This document shows positions 16,425 through 25,237 of a DNA stretch of 64,000 nucleotides, one piece after another. Where the stretch lies: the NCBI GenBank assembly GCA_025210265.1, contig JAOASD010000033.1, positions 1-64,000 on the forward strand, given 5' to 3'. The stretch comes from Pelagimonas sp. (GTDB lineage Bacteria; Pseudomonadota; Alphaproteobacteria; Rhodobacterales; Rhodobacteraceae). The position numbers and the translations under genes were made by a program. How positions within the stretch are numbered: the stretch's first letter is position 1; each line of letters starts with the position of its first letter. Under the pieces are notes generated by a model. That model was not told where the DNA came from. It ran no database searches and was given only the letters and a program-made list of their open reading frames with translations.

Positions 16425-17135
16425 ATGGCAAAAGGGACCAAAAATTCCTCGGGGCGCGGGCAGCGTGACCTGAAGGTCAAGGTCAAGACCGCGCGCGGGC
16501 GCAAACTGTCTTCGACGCTGTGGCTGCAACGGCAGCTGAACGATCCCTATGTCAAAAAGGCAAAGGCCGATGGTTATCGCGGTCGCGCGGCCTATAAGAT
16601 CGTTGAAATTGATGACAAATATCGGTTTCTGGTGCCTGGCGCGCGGGTGGTTGACCTTGGCTGCGCGCCGGGCGGCTGGTCGCAGGTTGCGGTCAAACGC
16701 GTGAACGCGCTGGGGGAAAAGCAGGGCAAAGCCGTGGGCACAATCCTTGGCGTGGACCTACAAGAGGTCGATCCGATCGCGGGGGCCGAACTGCACCAGC
16801 TGGATTTCATGGAAGACGGCGCTGATGACAAGGTCAAGGCCTGGCTGGGCGGCAAGGCCGATGTGGTCATGTCCGATATGGCCGCCGCGTCGTCGGGCCA
16901 CAAACAGACCGATCACCTGCGCATCATTGCCTTGTGCGAAGCCGCGGCCGAGCTGGCCTTTGACGTACTAGAAGAGGGCGGCACCTTTGTCGCCAAGGTT
17001 CTGGCTGGCGGTGCCGAAGGCTCGCTTCAGCAGACGCTGAAACAGAGATTCAAAAAGGTTGCGAATTTCAAACCGCCCGCAAGCCGCTCTGATTCCTCGG
17101 AAAAATTCGTGGTCGCTATTGGGTTCAAGGGCTAA
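16425..17135 (+). CDS. rlmE: 23S rRNA 2'-O-ribose U2552 methyltransferase
   Basis: RlmE (FtsJ/RrmJ) methylates U2552 of 23S rRNA during late 50S assembly. The 236-residue protein has a basic N-terminus and [32 protein letters not shown] (about residues 74-88) is the SAM-binding loop. [20 protein letters not shown] carries the catalytic Asp, and FVAKVLAGG the catalytic Lys. All K-D-K-E positions appear present. The gene reads in the same direction as ppx. Its stop overlaps that of a possible minus-strand ORF. Confidence 0.95.
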   Translation: MAKGTKNSSGRGQRDLKVKVKTARGRKLSSTLWLQRQLNDPYVKKAKADGYRGRAAYKIVEIDDKYRFLVPGARVVDLGCAPGGWSQVAVKRVNALGEKQGKAVGTILGVDLQEVDPIAGAELHQLDFMEDGADDKVKAWLGGKADVVMSDMAAASSGHKQTDHLRIIALCEAAAELAFDVLEEGGTFVAKVLAGGAEGSLQQTLKQRFKKVANFKPPASRSDSSEKFVVAIGFKG

Positions 17136-17326
17136 GCGCGCAGAACAGGCCGGTCAAAGGACTCGATTGCGCGGCATTGCAGATGTCTAAAATCTTGCTC
17201 TGACAAAGGGTCGCTGGCGCGGCCCTTTTTTGCTGCGCGTGTCACCGCCTGATGCAGCGCAAACAGCTGTGCGCGCCGCTTTTGCAGCAGCTTTGCATCG
17301 CTTGCATCACAAAGAACATGTCGCAT
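17132..17326 (-). CDS. Possible small protein, 64 residues
   Basis: A minus-strand frame starts at the ATG at 17326 after a GAGAGGG ribosome-like site and reads [20 protein letters not shown] onward with a helical, charged composition and a normal-looking codon pattern. It fills most of the otherwise empty gap between rlmE and the lipoprotein gene. Its TAG overlaps the rlmE TAA tail to tail. I do not recognise the family. It could equally be non-coding. Confidence 0.4.
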   Translation of the reverse strand: MRHVLCDASDAKLLQKRRAQLFALHQAVTRAAKKGRASDPLSEQDFRHLQCRAIESFDRPVLRA

Positions 17327-17475
17327 TTCGGCCCTCTCTTCTTGGCGCTCAGCGACTTTCCCAAAGAAATGCGGCGATCTCGGGCCCGGCGCGTGGCATT
17401 TTCCCATGTCAAGTTTGAATTGCGATTGACCGGATCGAAATTCCTGCGTCCGATGTGGGAAAGATCGGGGATGCG

Positions 17476-17928
17476 ATGCGGGTTTTGAAACAAAAGGGAT
17501 GGGTGGCTTTGGTCGCGGCAGCATTGCTGACGGCCTGTCAGCATCCGTCGATGGAACTGCGCGATCAGTCGGCCCCTGTGGCCAGTCAGGTGAATGTTAC
17601 CGCCGCGCGGCTGACGGGCACGTGGTACGTCACATCCGGTGCTGGGATTTTGCCCGGACAGGTTCTGAAATTCACTGAAAACTCTCTGTCTATAAATGGA
17701 AAAACCACGCTTTTTAAACAGCTTGGACCGGGGCGCTTTCGCTTTTTGGGCAGAGAAATCTGGGTGCATTGGATGGATGCGGACAACCGCACCGCCGCGC
17801 TTGGCGCGCCCAATGGCGAGATGTTTTGGATCATGGATCGCGGCGACGCATCAGGCGACCGCCTGCGCGCAGCGCGCGAGATCCTAGAGTGGTACGGATA
17901 CGACCTGAAGCAAATGGAGGGGTCATGA
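17476..17928 (+). CDS. Lipocalin-like lipoprotein
   Basis: The start at 17476 (MRVLKQKGW) gives a basic n-region, a hydrophobic core and the lipobox LLTAC (Cys about residue 21). The mature part begins a lipocalin-like strand pattern at LTGTWYVTSGAGILPG, with WVHWMDADNRTAALGAPNG later; at 150 residues it is close to Blc-type lipocalins. The protein should be membrane-anchored in the periplasm. The last codons overlap the carnitine dehydrogenase start (ATGA), an unexpected partner. The ligand is unknown. Confidence 0.8.
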   Translation: MRVLKQKGWVALVAAALLTACQHPSMELRDQSAPVASQVNVTAARLTGTWYVTSGAGILPGQVLKFTENSLSINGKTTLFKQLGPGRFRFLGREIWVHWMDADNRTAALGAPNGEMFWIMDRGDASGDRLRAAREILEWYGYDLKQMEGS

Positions 17929-19328
17929 ACGAGGTTGCAGCGATCGTCGGTGGCGGGGTCATCGGCGGCGGTTGGGCAGCGCGCTTTGCGCTGATGGGCT
18001 GGCAGGTGCGGGTCTTTGATCCAGACCCCGAGGCCGAGCGCAAGATCAGCGAAGTCATGGCTGGTGCGCAGCGCGCGCTGCCGATGCTGTATGACACGGC
18101 TTTGCCTGCGCGTGGGCAGATCATTTTTCACGATGATCTGGCTGATGCGGTCGCCGGTGCGACCTATATTCAGGAAAGCGTGCCTGAGCGACTTGAGGTG
18201 AAAAGCAAAGTATACCAACAGCTTCAGGCGCATTGCTCACCTGATGCGGTGATTGGGTCCTCGACCAGCGGGTTCAAGCCGTCAGAGCTGCAGGAGTGTG
18301 CTGCCCGCCCCGGCCAGATCGTGGTCGCGCATCCGTTTAACCCGGTTTACCTGCTGCCTCTGGTCGAACTGGTGCCCGGCGGTGCGGACGCGGATACGGT
18401 CGCCCGCGCGGCTGACATCCTGCGCGAGATCGGCATGTACCCCCTGCATGTGCGGGCCGAGATTGACGCGCATATCGCGGATCGTTTCCTCGAAGCCGTC
18501 TGGCGTGAGGCGCTGTGGCTGGTCAAAGACGGCATCGCCACGACCGAAGAAATCGACAATGCTATCCGCTATGGGTTTGGTCTGCGTTGGGCACAGATGG
18601 GTCTGTTTGAAACTTATCGGATCGCCGGTGGCGAGGCGGGCATGAAACATTTCATGGCGCAGTTTGGTCCGGCGCTGAAATGGCCCTGGACGAAACTCAT
18701 GGATGTGCCTGAATTTAATGACGAATTGGTTGATCTGATCGCAGATCAATCGGATGCGCAATCGGGGCATCTTTCGATCCGTGAATTGGAGCGCCTGCGC
18801 GATGACAACCTTGTTGCGATGATGCGCGCACTGCGCGGGCAAGAGGCCGCTGCCGGGCAATTGCTGCGCGCGCATGAGGATCAGATCCGCGCTGAGCCAG
18901 AGGATGGCGTCCCCTTTGTCTGCTTCCATCGCACGGTGCCGGTCGATTGGTGCGATGTGAACGGCCACATGAACGAGGGCCGGTATGGTCAGGTGTTCAG
19001 CGATGCGTCTGAGGCGGTGATGGCCCATGTCGGCGCGGATCGCGCCTATATTGACGCCGGGAACAGCTATTTCACTGTAGAAACCAGCATTAAATACTTG
19101 GTGGAAACACTTGCAGCAGAAGAGTTTTATGTCGAAGCGCGTGTTTTGATCGGCGAGGGTAAGAAACTGAAACTCTACCATGAGATGAAGCGCAGCAGCG
19201 ATGGCACCGTGCTGTCGACCTGCGATCAATTCCTTTTGCATGTCTCGCTAGAAACCCGCAAATCCTGTCCGCCTTTGCCTGAAGTTTTGCAGAGGGTTGA
19301 GGTTATGGCTTCCAAACATGCAGAATAA
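17925..19328 (+). CDS. L-carnitine 3-dehydrogenase fused to a thioesterase domain
   Basis: The enzyme oxidises L-carnitine to 3-dehydrocarnitine with NAD+. The ATG at 17925 follows GGAGG and overlaps the lipoprotein stop; a longer frame from 17769 is an artefact. VGGGVIGGGWAARFALMG (residues 7-24) is the Rossmann loop of the 3-hydroxyacyl-CoA dehydrogenase family, and GSSTSGFKPSEL and AHPFNPVYLLPLVE are further signatures. From about residue 330 a hot-dog thioesterase domain follows (VDWCDVNGHMNEGRY). The fusion matches known dehydrogenase/betainyl-CoA thioesterase proteins. No 3-dehydrocarnitine cleavage enzyme is nearby. Confidence 0.88.
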   Translation: MNEVAAIVGGGVIGGGWAARFALMGWQVRVFDPDPEAERKISEVMAGAQRALPMLYDTALPARGQIIFHDDLADAVAGATYIQESVPERLEVKSKVYQQLQAHCSPDAVIGSSTSGFKPSELQECAARPGQIVVAHPFNPVYLLPLVELVPGGADADTVARAADILREIGMYPLHVRAEIDAHIADRFLEAVWREALWLVKDGIATTEEIDNAIRYGFGLRWAQMGLFETYRIAGGEAGMKHFMAQFGPALKWPWTKLMDVPEFNDELVDLIADQSDAQSGHLSIRELERLRDDNLVAMMRALRGQEAAAGQLLRAHEDQIRAEPEDGVPFVCFHRTVPVDWCDVNGHMNEGRYGQVFSDASEAVMAHVGADRAYIDAGNSYFTVETSIKYLVETLAAEEFYVEARVLIGEGKKLKLYHEMKRSSDGTVLSTCDQFLLHVSLETRKSCPPLPEVLQRVEVMASKHAE

Positions 19329-19349
19329 CAAAGGCTTGCGCGGCGATAT

Positions 19350-20093
19350 TTATGTGTAATCATACCCGAGCCGCGCCTCCTGTTCGAGGTCAAGCTGCGA
19401 CTTGAGGAAGGCGATATCGCTCTCTGACCAAGAGTCCGGTGTGCTGGGGCGCTGTTCAATAGAGGGTTTGAATTTTGATCCCAGCCGTTTGAGGATCGGC
19501 CGATAGTCCTGATCTGTTTGCGGCAGATCGAACTGCGTATGCAGATCAAACAAGAACCGTTCCGGGGCGCGTGTTACGGCCTCCATCTGCGTGAAGATGA
19601 TTGAGCAACCTCTTGTTTTATAAGACAAGAGGGCGGTTGCTTTTGCGTTCCTAAGTGCAAACAGATTGGCGAAGGTTTCACCGGTCAGCGGATGGCGATC
19701 ATGCTGCAGCGGCCTACCGCGTCCGCCAAGTCGAGCGACCTGGGGGAAATACCGATCCCGATCCGCAATCGTGGCCCATGGCGCGCGAATAAAGTCCGAA
19801 AATTCTAGCGCCTGCATGTCGTTCGGGCAGTGCCATGGCTTGGCATGCATAGAGCGCGCCCAGTCCAGCGCATTGCGTGTCACGCAGACGATCAGAAAAT
19901 CCTCTGGAATGACGGTCATCTGTGGAAAGCCATGTTTCCAACCCAGATCCTCGCAGGCCCGCAGATCGCTGTTGCGCCCGATCAGACGTTTGACGAAATT
20001 TGTACCTGAAGAACGCTCTCCAAATACTTGAAAACGTGTTGGAATGGTTCCTTTTTTGACCATCTCCCAACCGTAGGTTTTATGCCCGCTCAT
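19350..20093 (-). CDS. Sulfotransferase-like P-loop protein
   Basis: The start at 20093 (MSGHKTYGWEMV) has GAGG five bases upstream and is chosen over 20132. Of 247 residues, FQVFGERSSGTNFVKRLI resembles the 5'-phosphosulfate loop, and FLIVCVTRNALDWARSMHAK the 3'-phosphate motif with Arg. The middle (TGETFANLFALRNAKA) and C-terminus have no firm match. No signal peptide is seen. It is divergent from the glycosyltransferase at 20200 and both may modify the same surface glycan. Sulfotransferase activity is inferred from motifs only. Confidence 0.65.
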   Translation of the reverse strand: MSGHKTYGWEMVKKGTIPTRFQVFGERSSGTNFVKRLIGRNSDLRACEDLGWKHGFPQMTVIPEDFLIVCVTRNALDWARSMHAKPWHCPNDMQALEFSDFIRAPWATIADRDRYFPQVARLGGRGRPLQHDRHPLTGETFANLFALRNAKATALLSYKTRGCSIIFTQMEAVTRAPERFLFDLHTQFDLPQTDQDYRPILKRLGSKFKPSIEQRPSTPDSWSESDIAFLKSQLDLEQEARLGYDYT

Positions 20094-20199
20094 TGCTGCC
20101 TCTGCGTGGTTTGGGTCACGATAGCGCGTCACCTCGCCAAATGCGAGTTTGCGCCGCCAAAACTGCGCGCTATTGTGGCAAAAACAAAGGGTTGAGCAG

Positions 20200-21075
20200 A
20201 TGCAATCGGTGGCCGCCGCGCTGACAATGGTGCGCGATGATGCGTTTTTTCTGAAGGCCTGGCTGCGCCATTACGGCGATATGCTGGGGCGCGAGAACTG
20301 CTATATTGTCAATCATGGGCGCGGGGATGAGGTCGCTGATCTGGCCCAAGGCTGCAATCTGATCGGCATTCCCGGCGATCTGCATCGCAATTTCGATATG
20401 AAGCGCTGGCGGCTGTTGAACAATCTGACGCAGGGGCTGCGCTGCTACTACGACCACGTGATTGTGGGCGATGTGGATGAGCTGGTTGTCATGGATCCGG
20501 CTTCGGGCCAGACGCTATTGGAACATCTGAAAACCGCCAAGCTGCGGCGGAACCTGACCCCCGTAGGGCTAGAGGTGTTGCACCGCGTTGATGTCGAGGA
20601 TCAGCCGATCACAGGGCCAATCATCGGGCCGCGCCGCCATGTGCGGATCGCGCCGCATTATTCCAAACCCTGCATCATTTCGACCGGGGCCAAGATCGCG
20701 CGCGGCGGGCATTATACGCAAGCGGACAAGTTGTTCACGCCCGAACACATGTACCTGTTCCACCTGAAATTCTGCGATTTTTCAGCCTATTGCGAGGCGA
20801 TGAACCGGCGCAATGCGCTGACGCAGGACCTGGGTGGCGAGGTCGACAAGATCGCCATTGGACGGCATTGGTTTGCGCAGGCGCGCGGCGAGGATACGGC
20901 CTTGTTTGACAGCTTCGCGGATCTGCCGATGCAGGACGGGTTCGACATGGCGCCGGTACGGGCAAGAATGCAGCACAGCTGGAAACCGCGGGGTGATACT
21001 GGGTTCTGGCAATTTGATCGGCCGGATTATCCCGGCCAATATCGGCTGCCAGAGCGGTTCAACGGGGTGATCTAA
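20200..21075 (+). CDS. Glycosyltransferase family 2-like protein
   Basis: I use the ATG at 20200 (MQSVAAALTMVRDDAFFLKA). The N-terminal pattern, MVRDD followed by W-LRHY, and the metal-binding VIVGDVDELVVMDP (about residues 85-98) are those of bacterial GT2-like proteins that share a fold with GT92-type enzymes. HMYLFHLKFCDF is a typical later segment. At 291 residues it has a single domain and no membrane anchor. Donor and acceptor sugars are unknown. It ends tail to tail with the membrane protein at 21072, overlapping by two bases of each stop. Confidence 0.75.
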   Translation: MQSVAAALTMVRDDAFFLKAWLRHYGDMLGRENCYIVNHGRGDEVADLAQGCNLIGIPGDLHRNFDMKRWRLLNNLTQGLRCYYDHVIVGDVDELVVMDPASGQTLLEHLKTAKLRRNLTPVGLEVLHRVDVEDQPITGPIIGPRRHVRIAPHYSKPCIISTGAKIARGGHYTQADKLFTPEHMYLFHLKFCDFSAYCEAMNRRNALTQDLGGEVDKIAIGRHWFAQARGEDTALFDSFADLPMQDGFDMAPVRARMQHSWKPRGDTGFWQFDRPDYPGQYRLPERFNGVI

Positions 21076-21608
21076 CGCCCCATGGAAGAGGCATAGATGA
21101 TCCGGTCCAGCACGCCCTCTGGCAGGATGGTTTCGACCTGTTCGGAGGCACCGCGCAGCAGGCTGTGGGTTTTGGCATCAATCAGCAGGCCGCCGGTTTC
21201 CCATAGCTCGGGCGGGCTGTAGATCACGCCGCCAGCGAGGACCGCGCCAATCAGCACACCGCGCGAATTGCTGCGTTTGCCGCCGCGCAGGATCACCATG
21301 CGGATCAGGTGCAAGACCAGCATCACAGCCGACACGGTCACAAATGCGGCCAGCGCCATCATGACCCAGTGTTGGGTCTGTGCGGGCAGGGAGCCCTGTG
21401 TCAGAGAGCCCTCAATCTCCGCCCGGCGGGTCGCGATGGACAGGGTTAGGTACCCCCAGAGAAACCCCATGCCTGCCGATAGGATCGGGTGGGATGGGCT
21501 TTGGTCATTTTGCACCTTGGACAGCAAATCACCTGCATAGCCGGGGGCCACGCGGTTTGCGCGTTTCTGAAAATCACGCCGGGTGAGTTTGCGAAAGGAC
21601 TGGGCCAT
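21072..21608 (-). CDS. Conserved membrane protein of unknown function
   Basis: The 178-residue protein begins with a basic segment (MAQSFRKLTRRDFQKRANRV), followed by three predicted membrane segments: ILSAGMGFLWGYLTLSIA, WVMMALAAFVTVSAVMLVL and GVLIGAVLAGGVIYS. The polar C-terminal 40 residues contain SLLRGASEQVETILPEG. No domain is recognised. Length and codon use suggest a genuine gene. It is monocistronic. Confidence 0.7.
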   Translation of the reverse strand: MAQSFRKLTRRDFQKRANRVAPGYAGDLLSKVQNDQSPSHPILSAGMGFLWGYLTLSIATRRAEIEGSLTQGSLPAQTQHWVMMALAAFVTVSAVMLVLHLIRMVILRGGKRSNSRGVLIGAVLAGGVIYSPPELWETGGLLIDAKTHSLLRGASEQVETILPEGVLDRIIYASSMGR

Positions 21609-21837
21609 GAAGAAAGGCTTAACACCAAATTGCGGCGGAAAAGCGGTTAATCACTGGGCGTGGTTAGCAGGGGGTTAATCCCAGCGAGGCCGGATGCGCC
21701 AAACCCGACCTCGGGAGGGCCGGGCCACATGCGCAACACATAGATCGGACGCGATGCAATCCGCAAAGAGCAACAGCTTTGAGGAAAAGCCCGCCCATGG
21801 GGGAGGTCGGGCTTGGCGCTGGCGCGCCGTATGGATC

Positions 21838-23346
21838 CTACCCGTTCCCCCCGCGCGAAAACCGGGCCGCATCGGCAGCGGCGCGGCGGATCGCGTTGGA
21901 TTTATGCACGGTCTCCATATATTCCGCCTCGGGGTCGCTGTCATAGACCACGCCGCCGCCTGCCTGAATATACAGCTTTTCGTCCTTCACAATCGCGGTG
22001 CGCAGCGCGATGCACATGTCCATATCGCCGCCCGCACTGAAATAGCCCAGACCGCCGCCATAGATGCCGCGCTTTTCTGGCTCCAGCTCGTCGATGATTT
22101 CCATCGCGCGGACCTTGGGCGCGCCGGACACGGTGCCCGCAGGCATCCCGGCGAAAAAGGCGCTGAGCGCGTCCTGGTCGTCGGCCAGTTCGCCCACCAC
22201 GTTGGAGACGATATGCATCACGTGGCTGTACCGCTCGATGATAAACTCTTCGGTCGGGCGCACAGTGCCGATTTTCGACACTTTGCCGGTGTCGTTGCGG
22301 CCCAGATCCAGCAGCATCAGATGCTCTGCCAGCTCTTTCTGATCGGCCAGCAGATCCTGTTCCAGCGCCTTGTCCTCTTCGGGCGTCGCGCCGCGTGGGC
22401 GGGTGCCGGCGATGGGGCGGATCGTGACCTCATTGTCAAAGACCCGCACCAGAATTTCGGGACTGGCGCCCACAACCTGAAACCCGCCAAAGTTGAAATA
22501 GAACATGAAGGGTGACGGGTTGGTGCGCCGCAGCGACCGATACAAAGCAAAGGGTGGCAGGGGGAAATCCTGCGTCCAGCGTTGCGCAGGCACAACCTGA
22601 AAGATATCGCCAGCGCGGATATAGTCCTTGGCCTTTTCAACCGCCGCCTTATAGCCGTCGCGGGTGAAATTCGACACCGGTTCGCCCAGCTCGGCGGCGT
22701 CGCCAAGGTCGCGGGCGGGCAGGGCGCGTTCCAGATCGCGCACCGCATCCATCACCCGTTCGGCCGCCTGCGCATAGGCGGCGCGGGCCGACAGCCCATC
22801 CTGCACCCAGGCGGGTGAGACCACGGTCACGTCGCCTTTGACCCCGTCCAGCACGGCAACAACCGAGGGACGGATCAGCGTCGCATCGGGCAGGCCCAGC
22901 GGGTCCGGGTTCACATCGGGCAGATGTTCCACCAGCCGGATCATGTCATAGCCCAGATAGCCAAACAGCCCGGCCGAGGCCTGCGGCAGATCATCGGGCA
23001 GGTCGATCCGGCTTTCGGCGATCAGCGCGCGCAGGCTGGTCAGCGGATCGGCCTCCAGCGGTTCAAACCGGTCAGTGTCAAACCTTGCATTGCGATTGAT
23101 CCGCGCCTGTGTGCCATGGCACTGCCAGATCAGGTCGGGCTTCATCCCGATGATCGAATAGCGCCCGCGCACCTCGCCGCCGGTCACGGATTCCAGCATG
23201 AACGCATCGCGCGCCGCGCCGGTCAGTTTCAGCATCAGGGACACAGGCGTGTCCAGATCGGCGGCCAGGCGGGTATAGACCACCTGATTTTGGCCCGCCT
23301 CATATGCGGCGGCAAAGCTGTCAAAGCTGGGGGTCAGGTCGGACAT
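21838..23346 (-). CDS. trpE: Anthranilate synthase component I
   Basis: TrpE converts chorismate and ammonia to anthranilate, the first step of tryptophan synthesis. The 502-residue product has the N-terminal tryptophan-binding region (LMLKLTGAARDAFMLESV, with the LLES-like element) and the chorismate-binding C-terminal domain with IAGTRPRGATPEED, LLDLGRNDTGKVSKIGTV and GTVSGAPKVRAMEIIDELEP. The glutaminase subunit TrpG is not fused and not in the window. The start lies nine bases after the ppiD stop, so both are probably on one transcript. I see no tryptophan leader peptide. Confidence 0.97.
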   Translation of the reverse strand: MSDLTPSFDSFAAAYEAGQNQVVYTRLAADLDTPVSLMLKLTGAARDAFMLESVTGGEVRGRYSIIGMKPDLIWQCHGTQARINRNARFDTDRFEPLEADPLTSLRALIAESRIDLPDDLPQASAGLFGYLGYDMIRLVEHLPDVNPDPLGLPDATLIRPSVVAVLDGVKGDVTVVSPAWVQDGLSARAAYAQAAERVMDAVRDLERALPARDLGDAAELGEPVSNFTRDGYKAAVEKAKDYIRAGDIFQVVPAQRWTQDFPLPPFALYRSLRRTNPSPFMFYFNFGGFQVVGASPEILVRVFDNEVTIRPIAGTRPRGATPEEDKALEQDLLADQKELAEHLMLLDLGRNDTGKVSKIGTVRPTEEFIIERYSHVMHIVSNVVGELADDQDALSAFFAGMPAGTVSGAPKVRAMEIIDELEPEKRGIYGGGLGYFSAGGDMDMCIALRTAIVKDEKLYIQAGGGVVYDSDPEAEYMETVHKSNAIRRAAADAARFSRGGNG

Positions 23347-23355
23347 CGGATCGCC

Positions 23356-25203
23356 TTACTGGAAATTCACATGGACGGCGTTCAGCGCCTGTTGATCAAT
23401 CGAGATCCCGGCGCGGGTCTGGATGTCGGTGGACAGCGCGCGGAACAGGTCATTGGCCACGTCATTTGCGGCCTGATCACCAAAGATCTGGATCAGAGCC
23501 TGCATGTCTTCGCCTTCCAGATCGGCAGGCAGGATGTCATCGAGCTTGATCAAAAACACCGACCCTTCGCCGGGCAGGGCCGCTGCTGCGCCACTTTTCA
23601 GGGCAAAGACCTGCTCCAGCAGACCCAGCGGCAGGCCCGAGGGCGCGGCGGTGCGGGTCAGACCAGCCTCGCTATTGGCGATCAGGTTCAGGCTTTCGAA
23701 ATCGGCACCGGTGCTCAGCTGGCTGGCAAGGGTTTCGGCCTCTTCCAGCAGGATGCGGGTCTGTTCAGCGCGTTCCCACCCGGCCATGACTGCATCGCGC
23801 ACCTGATCAAAAGGCTGCGGGCGCGGCGGGGTGATGCCGTTCAGGCGCAGGGCGAACACGCCGCCATCGCCCAGCTGGTCAATCTCGGGATAATCGCCCT
23901 CGGCCACCTGCGCGGCAGTCTCGCGGAACGCGTCATAGCCTGCGATGCCTTCGCTGGCGATTGCGGTCCAGTCGATCTGGCCCAGCTGCAGATCGGTCTG
24001 TTCGGCCAGTTCCTCCAGCGTGGCACCTGCGGCCAGCTCGTCGTCGAAATCCTGCGCCATGGTTTCGATCACGCGGCGGGCGCGGTCCAGAGCAAGGGTT
24101 TCGCGCAGTTCAGGCTGGGCCTCTTCAAAGCTGGTGGATTGCGCGGGCAGGACGGCGTTCACACGGAACAGCGCCGGGCCCAGATCGGTCGGGGCCGGGC
24201 CTGCAATGCTGCCGGTTTCGGCAGCAAAGACCAGATCGGCAGCAGCGCCCAGATCCTCGCGGGTGACATCGCCCATATCGGTATCCGCCAGATCCAGACC
24301 ACGGGCCTCGACCAGCGTTTCAAACGTGGCCTCGCCAGTGGCCAGTTGCCCGGCAGCGCGCGCAGCGGCGTCCTGATCGGCAAAGACCAGACGTTCCACG
24401 AGGCGGCGCTCGGGCATGTTATAGGCGGCGCTTTGTTCGTCATAGGCAGCGCGCAGGGCGGCCTCGTCCACCTCGACCGTGTCGAGGATCATGTCCGGGG
24501 TCAGCCAGACATAGGTGATATTGCGCGCCTCGGGCAGGGTAAAGCGCGCGATGTTGTCCTCATACCAGGCCTGCAACTGATCGTCAGAGGGCACGGGCAA
24601 ACCGGTGTTCAGCGCCTCCGGCCCCAGCTCTGTCCAGCTGAACGCACGACGTTCCCCAGCATAAGAGGCCAGCGTTTCCAGATAAATATCCGGCAGGCGG
24701 GTGCCCGCCAGAACCGCGCCCTGCAGCAGGGTGGTGGCCCCTTCGGCGCGCAGCTGTTCTTCGAAATCGCGCTCGTTCAGACCGGCATTGTCCAGCGCGG
24801 CATTATACGCGATGCGATCAAACTGGCCATCCGGCCCCTGAAAGGCGCGGATATTGCGCAGATCTTCGGCCAGCCGCGCATCGCCGACAGACAGGCCGAT
24901 TTCGGCGGCTTCATGTTCCAGCGCGGCGGAGACAACCAGCTGGGCCAGCACCCGATCGGGCAGCCCAAAGGCCTGCGCCTGCTGAAAGCTGATGGCCTGG
25001 CCGGTCTGGCTTTCCATCGCGCGGATTTCATTCTGCAACGCTCGGGCATAGGTGTTCACGTCGATCTTGCGATCCCCAACCGCGCCCACATTGGTCACCG
25101 AACCCGAGAAATTCGTGGCACCAAAGCCCCCCAGACCAAGGATCAGCAGACCCATCAGGATCCAGACCAGGGTCTTGGAGATATTGCGGGATTTCTCGGC
25201 CAT
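23356..25203 (-). CDS. ppiD: PpiD-type periplasmic chaperone (SurA N-domain, parvulin)
   Basis: This 615-residue protein is anchored by one N-terminal segment (TLVWILMGLLILGLGGFGA, residues 11-29) with the rest in the periplasm. A SurA-N-like domain (VNTYARALQNEIRAME to about 160) precedes a parvulin-like prolyl isomerase region around 230-360 and a helical C-terminus. PpiD helps folding of exported proteins near the Sec translocon; several parvulin active-site positions look poorly kept, as is common in PpiD, so it may be mainly a chaperone. It is upstream of trpE. Confidence 0.9.
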   Translation of the reverse strand: MAEKSRNISKTLVWILMGLLILGLGGFGATNFSGSVTNVGAVGDRKIDVNTYARALQNEIRAMESQTGQAISFQQAQAFGLPDRVLAQLVVSAALEHEAAEIGLSVGDARLAEDLRNIRAFQGPDGQFDRIAYNAALDNAGLNERDFEEQLRAEGATTLLQGAVLAGTRLPDIYLETLASYAGERRAFSWTELGPEALNTGLPVPSDDQLQAWYEDNIARFTLPEARNITYVWLTPDMILDTVEVDEAALRAAYDEQSAAYNMPERRLVERLVFADQDAAARAAGQLATGEATFETLVEARGLDLADTDMGDVTREDLGAAADLVFAAETGSIAGPAPTDLGPALFRVNAVLPAQSTSFEEAQPELRETLALDRARRVIETMAQDFDDELAAGATLEELAEQTDLQLGQIDWTAIASEGIAGYDAFRETAAQVAEGDYPEIDQLGDGGVFALRLNGITPPRPQPFDQVRDAVMAGWERAEQTRILLEEAETLASQLSTGADFESLNLIANSEAGLTRTAAPSGLPLGLLEQVFALKSGAAAALPGEGSVFLIKLDDILPADLEGEDMQALIQIFGDQAANDVANDLFRALSTDIQTRAGISIDQQALNAVHVNFQ

Positions 25204-25237
25204 GATGTCCTCCGGGCAAAGCGTGCTGCGGCCCTGT

